64,000 nucleotides of DNA from Brachypterus glaber (lineage: Eukaryota; Arthropoda; Insecta; Coleoptera; Kateretidae): positions 41,934,006 through 41,998,005 of the forward strand of contig OY294047.1 of NCBI GenBank assembly GCA_958510825.1, written 5' to 3'. Positions 1 to 11,990 of the stretch are shown here, one piece after another. Positions within the stretch are counted from its first letter, which is position 1. Each line of letters opens with the position of its first letter. The notes below the pieces were generated by a model, which saw nothing but the letters and a program-made list of their open reading frames with translations, was not told the DNA's origin and did not search any database. A program made the translations under genes and the position numbers.

Positions 1-1042
1 ATATTCATAAAAAATTTAAAATTGCTATATAGTTATTTTTAAGGTTGCTGAAATGAAATCTGATAATAAAAATTTTCTAACTCTACCCAAGCATTATTTT
101 TAAATGTTTTTGAAATTTTCGTCAAAATTGGTTAATTATCCCCCGCCTTCCCGGGGAGAAGTTGCATTTTTTCTATCACCTGATTCAGTTTTAGCTACCT
201 CAGAAACCCCAATATACCATGTTTTACGAAACTATTTAAACATTTAAAAATAATTAACCCTTGCCCCCAGGGGCTAGATTTTTTTATTATCAGGTTCATT
301 TTTATTTTTATGTTTAACTTTTTTTCAGTATTTTGCACTTTTTTTTTGAAAACCGTTAGAGATATCTAAAAAAACAAAACATTTTTAAAATCTGCGTGAA
401 AAACTGCATCTTTTAGATATATAATGTTCCTAGAAAATAAATTCTAGAGCTGAAAATACTGATATTTAATTTTTTTTCAAAAAATAAGTAGCATTTATCT
501 CAGAACCCTGAGCTCATGGCAACAAATAGAGGTCAAATTCGTGTTCATCGTCAAAAAAATTACCAAAAATATATATCAGACAAAATCGAGAGATATGTTT
601 TTTTTGTCGACCAGTGTAATGGACTGCTGTGAATAGTAAGCAAACACAATAAGACCCAACCCTCAATACTATTCAGTTATGATGAATCGACTAGTGGAAA
701 ATTTGTGGAAATAGGAAGATCTATGGAAAGCGGAATATCTCTGGCAGAACGTTTAATTTATACAAACGTCTAGTCTAGTAATTTAATTATTAATTTTGTA
801 AAGCGCATAGTTACTAAATTAAACAAATAAATTTTACTTAAATGTGTAAAAGAGACCTGATAAAAGTAATTTAACGTATTTTACGGTAATAATATTACCC
901 TAAAACAAAACCAGCTATATTAATATAAATTCTTTTTAATTAAAAATTATTAGAAAATACACTCCGGAAGTTTTTGCCTGTCTTACAAGTTATTAGTTAA
1001 GTATAAATAATTATTTTAATTATAATTAGTGACATAAAAAAG
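1..1042. other. AT-rich DNA without a gene
   Basis: No coding frame or RNA gene is visible. Segments at about 92-180 and 185-300 form a diverged inverted pair: ATTATTTTTAAATGTTT on the left and its complement on the right, each next to a small C/G-rich patch (CCCCCGCC, GCCCCCAGGGG). This is probably an old fold-back element. The rest is low-complexity A/T sequence. Confidence 0.35.
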
Positions 1043-1044
1043 TA

Positions 1045-1947
1045 GAGGAAAGTCGCCTAATTTCGGATACCATTTACAATGTATTCAATATTTAATACTC
1101 GGTATTACTTTTTGATATTTTTTTTATATAACCAGATACAACCTATTATAGCGAACCATGATTTATTATAAAAGCAATTTTATTACAGTTTATTTTTTCC
1201 AAAAAACACGGTTAAAAAAAATCAGCGCATTTTTGTGCATTTGAAAAAGGGCTCCTAATTTCGGACATATCCGAAAAAATTTTTTCAAGAGTAGATCTGT
1301 ATCCCATTGCTTATGTTTCTTGTTATTCCTTCACATTTAAGACGTAATTTAATTATTAAGCGATTTTCTACGAAATACTATAGGAACTATAATTTTAGAT
1401 TCCCAATTTCGAATATCTTAGTATCTTAGGTAATTTTCGTTTTTTCAAAATTGTTTATCTTAGTTTGTTGTATCATTATAAAAATAATAATTAATGGTTG
1501 GTTATCCTGAATAATAATTACCTTGCGGATATCCGAAATTGGGAATCAAATGCACAAAAATGGTCTAGCCGAAATTAGGCAACTTTCTGCTTTTTAGATT
1601 AGAAATTTGTAGAATGTTTACGTTTTCAAATTGATTAATTATGAATAGTGGATCAACTTAACTAACATCATAACTTACCCAAGGCAGAATCACGAACTTT
1701 TATAACGATTATTTATAAAATAAACAATCATAATAATGCAACTGAGCACAAAACTGCCATTTGCAATATAAACGATTTGTGCTGCCATTTAAAGGGGAGA
1801 AGCTCTACCGTTATCATATTACAGGACGGATTTAGTTTGACTTTTGGCTTCACATAAAAGTAGGTTTCTGTTTACCTTTGCAGACAGTATCTTAAATACA
1901 CTACTATCCGAAATTTGGAAACCATCCGAAATTAGGCGCATTTCCTC
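1045..1947. mobile_element. TA-flanked inverted-repeat element (GAGGAAAGTCGCC ends)
   Basis: A 903 bp element bounded by TA on each side (1043-1044 and 1948-1949). The left end GAGGAAAGTCGCCTAATTTC pairs with the right end, which reads GAGGAAATGCGCCTAATTTC on the complement. The motif CCTAATTTCGGA recurs inside near both ends, in both orientations, as expected for subterminal transposase-binding repeats. No transposase frame remains. TA flanks point to a Tc1/mariner-type non-autonomous element; the assignment is inference. Confidence 0.7.
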
Positions 1948-1949
1948 TA

Positions 1950-2476
1950 TATACGTTACACTTATACAAATAATCCATCCATTTTGTATACACATGAAAG
2001 TAGCTTTCGGATCCAGTTTATACCCTTCCATACCTTTTACTTGACTAAATAATAAGTCGCAACTAGCGCCCTGAAAGCAGAACGATTGCTACCGATTTCA
2101 TCCGAGAGTAGGCCATCACGGCCACAAAAGAATACGAATTTTACTTTGGAGTGTATACAAAGTGGATAGATGATCACTCATCGAATTCGATGAGCTTAAA
2201 TTGTAAAAATAATAACTTGAATTTTACTTAACTTATGTAATTGCATAGGACCTATGTAACTGTCTTATGTAATTACGAAATGTTTATGTAATTAATTTTA
2301 ATTATTTTTCCTTGAATATTAAATAAAAAAGTCTAATTAAAAAAATATTATCGATGAAAAAAGGATTAGACAAAGACACAAATTTTTCTATTTTGTAGTG
2401 TATCCTTTTAAATTTTATTTTTTTACCTTTTATTATATGTGGAACTATTGTAGAGAGATGTACAAAGCAATGCTTA
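1950..2476. other. Unassigned AT-rich spacer
   Basis: Only low-complexity sequence is seen. Short imperfect repeats of TTATGTAATT occur near 2233-2295. Confidence 0.4.
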
Positions 2477-2478
2477 TA

Positions 2479-3565
2479 GAGTGCGGTCCAAAAAAACACC
2501 CACATCTTAACTTTTGAACGAGTTGAGATATTGACTTCAAATTTGAAACACTTAAATACATTTTTATTAATTTTGCTAAAAAAGTCATTTTTTGACTTTT
2601 TTTTTAATTTTTTTTATTTCTATCATATAAAATTACTTTAAAAGTATAATTTACGTTTTCGCATAACGAAATTAATCACTTATCAAAAAGTATTTGTTTC
2701 TTAAAAAATAATTGACGAAAATCCAGTATTTAACCCTATTTTAAACCCTCAAAAAAATGTCTAAAAAAATAATAAAATAAATATATGGTTAAATAGAAAA
2801 TTTATTGCAGCTTTTAAACGATGTACCACACTAACCTCCTTTCCATTAAAAAAATTCTCCCCTATGTCCCCCTGTCTACATTTTTTAAATCAGAATTAGT
2901 TAAAATATTTAAAATAGTTATTTTTGTAATAAGAGCGCAAACGACTGATTTCTGAATGAGCGTGAAATTTGCTGATCGAGGCAATCACGCGAAAGCAGAA
3001 ATCACATTTTGCGCTCGTAATACAAACAACATGTTTTCTACGATCTAAAATAAATAAATTAATTTCAGACAGTAGGTTACCTAAGTTACCTAAGTTACCT
3101 TACAAGGTCGCAGCACTTGAGTACAATTTTCTACAAATTTGTTGGTGTAAAAGTAAAATCCTAATCACAGTAACTCCATTATCCCTTCGTAATAACAAAT
3201 ATATAGCACACAAATATTTAGAACAAGAAACTGAGATTTGATTCAAAATTAAAAATAATTTCATATTAAAAAAATAGCGGACCAACATCTCCTCGCATAT
3301 AACTGACATATAACTGGCAGCCGTTTTACGATTGACATGCCGGTTGCCTACACTCTGAGCGCGAAAAAAATCACTTTTCTGCTTGCTGTCATGGTAACGA
3401 GCAGAAAAGTAAAATACTAAGAAATAGGTTATTTTGAAGTCTGAACTTCATTTATTTTTGTACAAATGTTAACTTTTATATTAGATCGTAGAAAAATATA
3501 TTTTAAATTGTCTTATTAAGGTGCTCCAAATTTGAAGTAATGCAAAAGACTTTTGGACCGCACTT
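2479..3565. mobile_element. Mariner-like element, AGTGCGGTCCAAAA ends
   Basis: Ends AGTGCGGTCCAAAA (left, 2480) and TTTTGGACCGCACTT (right, 3551-3565) are inverted and flanked by TA. The segment CTTAACTTTTGAACGA after the left end and a C-rich block near 2825-2880 (CCTCCTTTCCATTAAAAAAA followed by CCCCCTGTC) recur in the larger element at 17445-19359, so the two belong to one broad family. No intact transposase is present. A small hairpin with AGCAGAAAAGT-type arms lies near 3370-3412. Confidence 0.6.
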
Positions 3566-3740
3566 TATATCCTATAAATTAGTAATCTGATCTATTAATT
3601 TTAGTGAATGAACTATCGTGAATTTAATCGTAATGACACAAACAAAGTTTGCTGTATCGAATTTTCCGCATAATTTTTTACCTGAGTGGCTTTACAAAGT
3701 TCAGGCTTCTCACAGTGGAACTGAATATTGAAAAAATATA

Positions 3741-4204
3741 CTTTATCCAATAAATACAGATAATGAGACAATTACCAGCTTTATTTTAAATAGATAATAA
3801 TAACCCCCGCGTGTCTTTTACTTTATTGAGTGGATAATTATTTATTTTACCCACTCAACTGTCACTTGTCAAATAATTTTCTTGTAAATGTCAAATTTTT
3901 AATAAAAATATAAATTTCTAAGCTATTTATTGGATAAAACCTTGTATGGCACTCATGGGTAAACCGATATTCAGGTCTATTCACATGTACCATTGAAATC
4001 TATTCAATATTGACAAAAATTACAATACCATGCAGTTTTAATACAGTTGACGTAAATGACCTTGCAATTTTCGTCAATATTGCCACAAATTTCAATCTCA
4101 ATAGTACATGTGAATAGGCCTGATTGTCCTCTCGAAAATTAACCTGCTTAATTTTCTCATGGGCAATATCTTACTTTACCCACTAGTACCATAAATAACT
4201 ATTT
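3741..4204 (+). repeat. Palindromic repeat family P3, copy 1
   Basis: Shares a continuous sequence with 19889-20985, from TTTATCCAATA through CCCCCGCGTG and TATGGCACTCATGGGTAAAC to ACCCACTAGTACCATAAATA. The right half is a palindrome: CTCATGGGTAAACCG and CTCGAAAATTAACCT face AGGTTAATTTTC and CTCATGGGCAATATC. In this copy the palindrome is interrupted by a 151 bp element at 3972-4122. Without insertions both copies are about 315-335 bp. No coding frame. Confidence 0.65.
3972..4122. mobile_element. 151 bp inverted-repeat element nested in P3
   Basis: Ends are CAGGTCTATTCACATGTAC and, on the complement, CAGGCCTATTCACATGTAC, with looser pairing continuing inwards. The flanks are ATT on both sides (3969-3971 and 4123-4125). 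The sister P3 copy at 19889-20985 lacks this insertion at the same point (GATCTTGCCCTC), which defines the empty site and supports a 3 bp target duplication. Too short to encode anything. Confidence 0.7.
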
Positions 4205-5318
4205 CAAAATAACTTAAGATATTCCAAAAGTTGTTATAGCTTTTTTGTGTTTCTATTTCTTTATTTTTTTCTATTAAGCTCCTATGGCTGTACAACCTCT
4301 TTAGTCGGCTGCAAAGTTCCTGAAGAACGATCTTCACTTTCGCACAAATGATTCCATCACCGGTGAATATGGACACTTTATTGGATACAACCGAGGATAG
4401 AACTACTCTAAAGTAAGCTTTTACCAGTAAATACACATCACTTAAATGAGAATCGATCTACTGGAGAGCGATTCACATTTAATGTGATCGATAGCCTTAT
4501 TGGTCCCGTTTACTAGTGATATCAAATCACGTCAAGATGAGTTGTGGATTGCTCGCCTGGTATTTACCATGTCACTTCTTACAATAAGGTTATCTTTTTA
4601 AATAAAAGTAAAAATATTAAAATATTAAACTCTTTTTACTTTAAATTCTAGGCACATAAATGATATAAGCGTGGGGCAATCATTTGTTTTTAACAGTCTG
4701 ACATCACTGTATCCAGAAATCTCAAATAAACCTCAAATAATTAAAAGAGCTTTCTGATGCTATCGCAGCTTTGAGAAAGGAGCTGCTTGAGAGCTTGAGA
4801 AAGTCAAGCTAAGAAACTAATATTTTTTACTTCAATAGAGCAACATCGATGCAACATATCTACAGGTTTTTCAGCGTTGCTGCTGACATGGTGCCAACTT
4901 AGTCTCTCATCAAATGTGTGACCAAAACTTTTGTTTATATATTTTAATGTATTATATATTTATATTTAATACATTTAAAAATTTTTGAGAACAAACTCCA
5001 CTATTGTATAAAAAACGGTAACATAGTAACTATACAAGTTATGCATAAAATATATGTAAATTAAATATTTTTAAATCTGTAATGTACAAAGTTTTCTGTT
5101 TTCATGACCCACTGTGCTTCGGGATAAAGTCCGTTTTGGGACCGACTTCTGCACTCTTTGATCCCTTCTACTACAAGATAAAGAATAGACGAGTCAATTT
5201 ATCTGGAAACTGCTGAACGTGAGACGACTTGACCTGTCTCGGTTGGAGATAAATCACGCAGAATATTTAACATGGCTACTAGAAAAGATAGTTTTAATGC
5301 CTACATTTAAAATGTACA
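4205..5318. other. No recognisable gene
   Basis: A few short open stretches exist but none matches a family I know. One is on the plus strand near 4747-4812, reading about LSDAIAALRKELLESLRKS. Another is on the minus strand near 5210-5275, containing SPTETGQVV. A fragment of a decayed transposase is possible but not shown. Confidence 0.3.
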
Positions 5319-5379
5319 GTGGGCAATAATATTAATAAGTTGAGCCTCGCGAATGATATCCCTGTCCCTCATAAAGATC

Positions 5380-5600
5380 ATAAAGATCATTTTTTTTGCG
5401 TATTTTTGCGTTTTGTCATGTTTTATAAATCAATTTCAAGCAAAAATCGCTCGGTCGATTGGTCAATTGGTCGTTCTATCCGGGTTAACTTAAGAACGCT
5501 TTAAGCTATAGACTTTAAATTTGGCAAACAGGTATTTTACCAAAAGTTCTCGCTCGGGATTGTTTTTGGTAAAAAAGGGGGAAAACGGGGTAAATACAAT
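5380..5600 (+). repeat. Dispersed 'GTCTGTC / AACTCAAGAACG' family, copy 1 (diverged)
   Basis: Has the order typical of this family: a degenerate tetranucleotide stretch (CGGTCGATTGGTCAATTGG), then GGTTAACTTAAGAACGC, then TATAGACTTTAAATTTGG, then TTGTTTTTGGTAAAAA and a poly-A/G stretch ending near GGGGTAAATAC. It aligns best with 59040-59240. No coding content. Confidence 0.5.
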
Positions 5601-5639
5601 AATTTTTCATAAAAAGTTGAAAAGGTCAATAGTTTAATT

Positions 5640-6440
5640 TATTTGACAAGGCATTTAGCGCAAAATATTTCTAAATACAACGATTATATTTAATTACCCC
5701 GACAAAAGAGTTTAAGCTCATCATTTTAGCCATAAATTATATTTGTTTATAAACTTATATCTATGAGTCAACTGTTAAGTTATACCGACAAGGGTCACCG
5801 AAAAGGGTCCGATCTAATTTAGAACAAGCCGGACTTTGCCGAAGCAAATCTCGTGAAGGCAGAATGTATTTGCGCTATGATTAAAGCAATAATATTTTAA
5901 AAAATTTAACACCATATAAAATATGCGGATCATGACACATGCATTATTGCATTGCATGAAAATTCCCGGTGTAATATGGTCTTTATAGTATACTATGAAC
6001 AAAGCAATTATTTTCTCAACGATAATTTAATATTCTGGCTTATTTAAATAAACCATATAAGCACTTTACGCCAGGAAATGGGATACTATTAGTTCAAAAC
6101 TGCTCCATAATAAATTTTAAATATTTATAATTTTGGTATTATTAAATTATGAAAACATGTAAAACCTTTAGTCTAAATTGTCTAAGAACTGGTATAAACA
6201 TTTTCAATAAGTTATTTTCTTTAGGCTAAATTTATATATGTCGTTAAGGACATCTCAATTAAGCTATTTTGAAATCGTTAGGTTCAGGTGTTGAAATAGG
6301 GTATCCTTGCAGGCCAAGAATTTAAAAAGTTGCTTTGAGATATATCTGATCTGAGGATAAATAGGTTTTTAGGGTTCCTTATTTCAACACCTTTTTTGAC
6401 CCACAGTACCGAGTCCAAAATCCGGCGATTTGGAAATGGC
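5640..6440. other. No recognisable gene
   Basis: AT-rich sequence. A short segment near 6270-6400 contains GTTGAAATAGGG and ATTTCAACACC in inverted orientation, possibly a very old inverted-repeat element. Nothing else is seen. Confidence 0.3.
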
Positions 6441-6445
6441 TTAAT

Positions 6446-6466
6446 TGGAATGGAATGGAATGGAAT
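6446..6466 (+). repeat. (GGAAT)n microsatellite
   Basis: Four tandem GGAAT units. Confidence 0.8.
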
Positions 6467-6554
6467 ACAAGGTGGTACATTTATTAATGATTAATGTTTT
6501 AATAACTACTAGATATACCAAAAAAGTTTTAAACAAAGTTATACCCATATAGTA

Positions 6555-6765
6555 TCTCATGAGGATATCCCAAGGATATACGGTATGTCCTTCGTACACC
6601 CCAGAGATGGCCCGAGGGGATGTCCCGGGGATGTCCTTTCGGGATATCACTGGGATATACGGGCAGTATATCCCCGGGAAATACCCCTCGGGACTTCCCT
6701 GGGTCATACGAAGGACATTTGGGAAAATTCCAGTTAAGTTACAAAATTATATCCTGGGGATATCC
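6555..6765. repeat. Degenerate GGATATCC-type iterated block
   Basis: A GC-richer block made of variants of the self-complementary motif GGGATATCCC (GGATATCCC, GGATATACGG, GGATGTCC, GGGATATCAC, TATATCCCCGG, GGGGATATCC). The outer segments TATGTCCTTCGTA and TACGAAGGACAT are inverted relative to each other. Both strands stay open for about 75-90 codons, but only because the repeat lacks stops; the translations are G/P/Y-rich and match nothing known. Confidence 0.6.
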
Positions 6766-6769
6766 ATTG

Positions 6770-7710
6770 TAAAACGTGTGCTATATGAGTAAGAGCTTAA
6801 TGGGAACACCTAATCATGTATATTTGATATGATTAGAGGACACAGGCAGGCGGGATATTTTTTCAAATGGAAAAGGTTGTGATACATGCAGATAATTTTA
6901 ATGATTAATTTGTGTAAAATTTAGCTGTTAAAAATGTTTACCAGTTTTCTAAAACCTTCCTGCACTTTGGCTTGCTTATTTTATAACAAAGCATTTAAAA
7001 ACACAATACGAGATAAGTATTAAAGTATCGAGGCATAATAAAACTTTTATAGTATAATAACCATTCAACATAAAATTTTGAATTTAAAGTTGAAAGAAGT
7101 TAAAAGTGTTTAATGCTGTTTATGATTTTTTTTATTTTACTGCGTCACGGGTTTTTTTTACAAAAATTGATCGAATAGTTTTGAATCGGTCAATGCTAGT
7201 TGATCCCCAGCCAAAAGAAAATCGAAAATGAAATTACTTTAGTTTTGAAGCTTTGAATATAGATTTGGTTTCAAAGTAAATGGTATTGATTCAATAGAAT
7301 TCTATGTCTTTGCTATACTGAAAAAAAAAAGAGCAATACTTATATTAAACAACTATTTTTCTGTTAATCATTTAAAGCGACAAGACGCATTGCTGTTTTT
7401 ACCAGATCACTAAAAATTAATTTGTACTGTTGCAGATCTCTGTTGCACCAACCAGAAAACCAGAAAAATTGTTGGTCCATATTGAACTATTGGAAAGGAT
7501 TTTTAGGTTTATTAAGTGGAGATATAAATAACAAATATGTATTTACAAACAAAATTTAGTATTAAAATTACAATGACATTTTCTCAGTGTGCAAGCTGAC
7601 AAAATAATACCTTCGTATTTTGAATTTTACCCATTTTACCATGATAATTTGTTGTTTGAATAGTCGTGATTCAACCTATAAAACGACATGTCAAATGTTA
7701 TTTCCGTGTT
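6770..7710. other. No recognisable gene
   Basis: AT-rich spacer with no supported coding, RNA or repeat structure. Confidence 0.4.
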
Positions 7711-7711
7711 C

Positions 7712-7778
7712 CAAATCAAAAAGTTGATATCTTAAGAAGTTCAAAAGTTAAAGGGTCGGACTTTAGACATGCACTGTA
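7712..7778 (+). mobile_element. End fragment of the CAGTGC mariner-like family
   Basis: Matches the right end of the element at 17445-19359: AAGTTGATATCTTAAG, GTTCAAAAGTTAAAGGG, CGGACTTTAGACATGCACTG, then TA. Only this end is present. Confidence 0.55.
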
Positions 7779-7796
7779 CATTTAAATATAATATTT

Positions 7797-8153
7797 AATT
7801 TTTCTATTTTGCGACTCTTATAAGCTCATAATCACACGCATTTTGCGTGTTCTTATAGGCCCATAAGAGGTCTCTACTTTTTTTTTCTGTTGGGTTGGCA
7901 ACATACAAAAGCCTATCTCTTGACGGTTTGCGTGCAAATGTCAATGTTGATTTAAAGTTTAATTTTTTACAAAATTTTGTGTTTGGGTTATTTTTTACCG
8001 TGTTAAAATTGTGGAGTGGTTAATTGCAGTGAAAAAAGAAGAGATGACTGTAAAATATATCAAAATATCATTTATTCTTAGCGGCTCGTTTTCTAAACTA
8101 GTACTCGTGCGCTAAAAACGTATGTTATGAAACTAGTACTTTAATATACTATA
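7797..8153 (-). repeat. Palindrome-core repeat P1, copy a (internally deleted)
   Basis: Reverse orientation relative to copies b-d (13747, 22392, 51751). It begins TTTTTCTATTTTGCGACTC and runs through CATAATCACACGCA, TTGGGTTATTTTTTACCG and GAAGAGATGACTG, then jumps directly to the half-palindrome AGCGGCTCGTTTTC...TAGTACTTTAATATACT. About 170 bp, including one palindrome arm, is missing compared with the other copies. Confidence 0.7.
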
Positions 8154-9530
8154 TTAGCCTGTGTTGTAACCATTTAAATGGCTTTTGACAGTATAATTAG
8201 GCATTGTAAATAGTTTCATGTATAAAAGAGTATACATATAAATTTTCTTTTAAAGTACATAGAAAGTATTGTCTGTTCTGTTGACCATTCCCTGAATAGA
8301 GCTCAGTTTTCTTTTCAAAGTTCCTGCTGGAAATTCCATTGATATAGTATACTATAGAAATGTATGAAAAAGCAAAAGAACAAGTAAAATTGAAACTCTA
8401 TACCCTACCTCTATTTGAAATTATTGTATTTTGTTTTAACAAAATTAAATAAATTATTATTATATTCTTCGAAAAATTTACAAAAAATTTAAAAATAAAT
8501 TCATAAATCGCTTTACCAAATGTTACAGTAATTTTTACACAACATGCTAGTATTAATAAACCCATGTTGGTGAAGATCCAATCTATATTGTAGTATTTAA
8601 TATCAATGGTGGCGATATAAATAAAAAAAAAATATATATATATTTATATTAACAAATAACATTCAGCAAATACAACGAAATTGTGCATAAGCTAACTCTA
8701 AGAAAATTTCAGTTTGAAAAATTATGACGTAATGTTCCAGAAAAAAACAAGTATGTTCTAATTAACAAACAAAAATACCACTCAAAAAGGTAATTTTTTA
8801 AATTTAAACTAACTTATTTTAGAAATAGACCATATTTAAATAGATAGTCTAAAACATTATGTATACGCCAGAAGCGAAAAACTGCACTCTGCCAATGTAA
8901 CTCGTTATGATAGTTGGTAAAGATAGATACTTATATGGAATATTTAGTATTAGAGTTTAGTAAATTTTTCTGACAATATTTCCTCCTATAACCGCCATGG
9001 TGCGTTAATATACGAATATTAATAATTTAATAATTTAAATTTTATTTTAGAGAATGAAAATCTACCTGGGATTTATTTGCGGAAATTCCAGAATGCTGGT
9101 AAACGATATTTTACGGGTGGCATGAATAGAGACATATTCTCGTTGTAGTAATGTTCAAATGAAATGGAATTTTATTCAAAATTTTGCCTTTAAATGTTTG
9201 CCACCCTGCAAATGAAAAACGACATAAACTGTAATATTTAGTGTAGGTAGGTCAATAATTTAACATTAAACTCTAAAAATTATGTCGAAAATAGAAAAAA
9301 GAAAAAGAATAGGCTCCTCTCGAGTTGGGTATCTTATGAAAGATCTTTCATTAAACATCTTAACACGTTCACTGTCCAATTCTGTAAGTCCTGTGAGGCA
9401 TATGTAGTTCAAGTTTACATTAAACCTACGGCATAACACATATGGAGAGTGAACGTATATATTAAAAATAAAAAAATACTATAAAATGTTAAAAAACGTG
9501 TACTTTTGTCTCACCCTCAAGGAACTTATA
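8154..9530. other. No recognisable gene
   Basis: AT-rich. A short inverted pair ACGTTCACTGTCC / GGAGAGTGAACGT spans about 9366-9456, and a TA-rich tract lies near 8628-8650. No coding frame is supported. Confidence 0.35.
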
Positions 9531-10275
9531 GTGCACATATCCCCTGAAGGCAAAATGGGTTTCAAAATGAAAGCAACTTTTGCAAATTTACATACAGTTA
9601 TTTTAGGGCTACCTTAGTATATAACCACTTTTAGCAAAATCAATACCTTGCCCGTTTCTTAGGTAATGGTAAAAGTTCCTCACCAAACTCTGTAGGCAAC
9701 ATATTGCAAGTAGAATTGGACTAATCTATAGTATTTTTACAAATTTGGTTAAAAATTATTTCTAGCTTTTTGTTACTTTCAAGAAATATGGTTTTAAAAT
9801 TTTTACATTAGCTAAAAATTGTCATATTACACTCATAATGTAAATAATGCATCAAAATGAAAATGAAAAAGGTGGAGGGGGGGGTCTCAAAAATGTTACG
9901 CCGCATTACATGGGGGGGGGGGTGGAAGTAAAAAATGGGCAAATTTTTCCTTACTTAATACTTGAACGTTCCCTATTAAGAAAACTAAAAAAATTTAAAA
10001 CCATATTTCTTGAAAACGACAAAAGCTACAGATAATTTTTAAACAGATTTGAAATCAGAGGAAAAAATACTATAAGATTAGTCAAATTCTACTTGCTATA
10101 TAATTTAACTGTTTCTTATAGAGTCCGATGAGGAACTTACCGTTATCTAAGAAACGGACAAGGTATTGATTTTGCTAAAAGTGGTTATATACTAAGGTAG
10201 ACCTAAAATAACTGTATGCAAATTTGATAAAGTTGCTTTCATTTTGAAATCCATTTTGCCTTCAGGGGATGTGCA
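9531..10275. mobile_element. Fold-back element with ~270 bp arms
   Basis: The left arm starts GTGCACATATCCCCTGAAGG and the right arm ends with its complement CCTTCAGGGGATGTGCA. Pairing can be followed through TTATTTTAGGGCTACCTTAG, AATACCTTGCCCGTTTC, AACATATTGCAAGTAGAATT-type and ATATGGTTTTAAAATTTTTA segments. The loop holds a diverged poly-G element (9870-9974). No protein-coding frame. Confidence 0.75.
9870..9974. mobile_element. Diverged copy of the poly-G short element
   Basis: Contains two G runs (GGGGGGGG and GGGGGGGGGG), AATGTTACG, and the right end CTTACTTAATACTTGAACGTTCCC, which matches the end of 28384-28529. The left end is not recognisable. Confidence 0.5.
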
Positions 10276-10412
10276 AGGGAACGTTCAAGTATTACGTAAC
10301 GCTCCTAGGGGGGGGGTAAGCCCATGTTAATGGTATAGGAAAATAGCGTTACAGGGGGGGTGGGGGTCCAAAATGATCAAAATTTGCGTTACGTAATACT
10401 TGATAATTCCCT
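10276..10412. mobile_element. Poly-G short inverted-repeat element, copy 2
   Basis: Ends GGGAACGTTCAAGTATTACG and CGTAATACTTGATAATTCCC are inverted. The interior has GCTCCTAGGGGGG, CATGTTAATGG, GGAAAATAGCGTTACAGGGG and AAAATGATCAAAATTTGCG. The same sequence recurs at 28384-28529 and partly at 46128-46222. Non-coding. Confidence 0.75.
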
Positions 10413-11569
10413 AAGTGGCTTTTCAATACTGCAGTGACTTGATAGTGAAACAATCTCATTTTGATATACGCTGTCACTCAATCGTTTTGGCTATACAGGG
10501 CATTATAATCTTTGGTCCTATCGTAGCTTCTCAATTCTGCACTCATGCATTATTAAAGTCAATTGATTTAATATAAATTGTGAAATTTTAAAATCAATAA
10601 ATTCTAAAAATAATATTTTTAGGTTCATTTTATTTTTTTATTGTGACATCTTTTGGTTTTACTCTCACTGAGTTAAGTCAATGTATAACAAATTTCTGAA
10701 AACATTTTTTAAAATAAATTGTTTTTTAAATTCTATTAAGGGATATTTTTAATTGTTTATCTAGATTGAAATTAAATTGATTTTAATTATATTTTTGAAA
10801 TATATGTTATGAGAGATTATTTTAAATTATATTGCTTTATTTATTTTAAATTTATTTTATTTTGTTAATTTAATATTTAATAAATAGTTTATTGAAAATA
10901 TACAAACTTTGTATGTCATCAATTACCTTTATTTCCGAATGAATAATTTGCTTTCCAATATTAATAATATTAAGTATAGTAAAAATAAACAACACAAATT
11001 TTTAATTAAAAAATAATAAAACCAGAAAATAATGTAGGTATCGTATTATATGTATTTATTGATATTTTTGTAGCTAACTTCATAGTCGTTAGACGTAATG
11101 TTATTTGATTGTTCCAAACAAAGCGTCATGGTCAAAATTCACTTTTTTTATGCTACAATAACAAAATTGAGTATTTTAAGGATGCCATATCTGAACCACA
11201 AAAAACGAAAATTCAAAATGGCGAATCCAATATGGCGGCAAACCATTAAGGACTACCGTCTAAATATTCATAAAGATTTACAGATTTTTGTAAGGAGTAT
11301 ATTAAGGTGCATGTAGTTTCCTATTTATTTATGGCTTAGCATATGCAAAAATTATGGCTTTTTATTTCTAGCCAGTAAATTGTTTACATTTTAGTACTAA
11401 TTTAACAAGCGAAAACGTGAATTTTTTTTTATTTTTTTTAGCAAAAATACACTGCGGCACATTAAATTCCGGACACCTAAAAAATTGACATTTTTTAAAT
11501 TCAAATATTTCGAAAACTAACTAATGGATTTGACTGATTATTTTTTTGTTTATTTTAATTTTACTTTTG
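10413..11569. other. No recognisable gene
   Basis: AT-rich. One sentence-like stretch near 11170-11260 (GATGCCATATCTGAACC, CAATATGGCGGCAAACC) is GC-richer but has no convincing frame. Confidence 0.35.
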
Positions 11570-11849
11570 TTTGTTTTAAGAATGATTAAATTTTTTTTTT
11601 ATTAATAGCAAGAAATAATGTACAACTATGTTTCTACCCCATCTTCTAGGAATTTTAGCATGGTACGCCACTGCAACTGTTTATCAAATTATTAAAGTAT
11701 TTCTTATTTCCGCAGTTTTAATGAATATTTTCTTTTTTATTTTTTTTACTTTTTTCCTTCTGGTTTAGGAGATATCAGGGTTTTCCTGAAAGTTGTCATT
11801 TTTTCAGTCAACTCAAAAAGTACTAAATCAGCAGAGTTTTTTATTTGAA

Positions 11850-11903
11850 GCTCATGTCTTTTACTTCTTCTTCTACGCTCATGTCTTTTACTTCTTCTTC
11901 TAC
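11850..11903 (+). repeat. 27 bp perfect tandem duplication
   Basis: Two identical 27 bp units beginning GCTCATGTCTTTTACTTC and ending TTCTAC, inside the fold-back loop. Confidence 0.9.
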
Positions 11904-11907
11904 AGTT

Positions 11908-11990
11908 TTTTCATCCCGGGGCAACATTTTATTGCCGTCTGACGGAGGCTTAACGGTGATTTCGCAGAACTGCCGCCGGACGAAGTGACC
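11908..11990 (+). repeat. GC-rich block ending CCGCCGGA..GAAGTGACC, copy 1
   Basis: A short block rich in CCG/CGG (CCCGGGGCAAC, GCCGTCTGACGG, CTGCCGCCGGACGAAG) ending GAAGTGACC. Related blocks end at about 18526 and 19623 in this window, and an inverted pair bounded by the same motif lies at 41258-41395. Function unknown. Confidence 0.5.

Noticed and set aside
5205..5290. Minus-strand peptide with SPTETGQVVSRSAVSR, possibly a transposase helix-turn-helix
   Set aside because: Too short, ends in a stop, and no inverted-repeat ends could be placed around it.
6441..6792. Gly/Pro/Tyr-rich frames on both strands
   Set aside because: Explained by the GGGATATCCC-type iterated block; no initiation context or homology.
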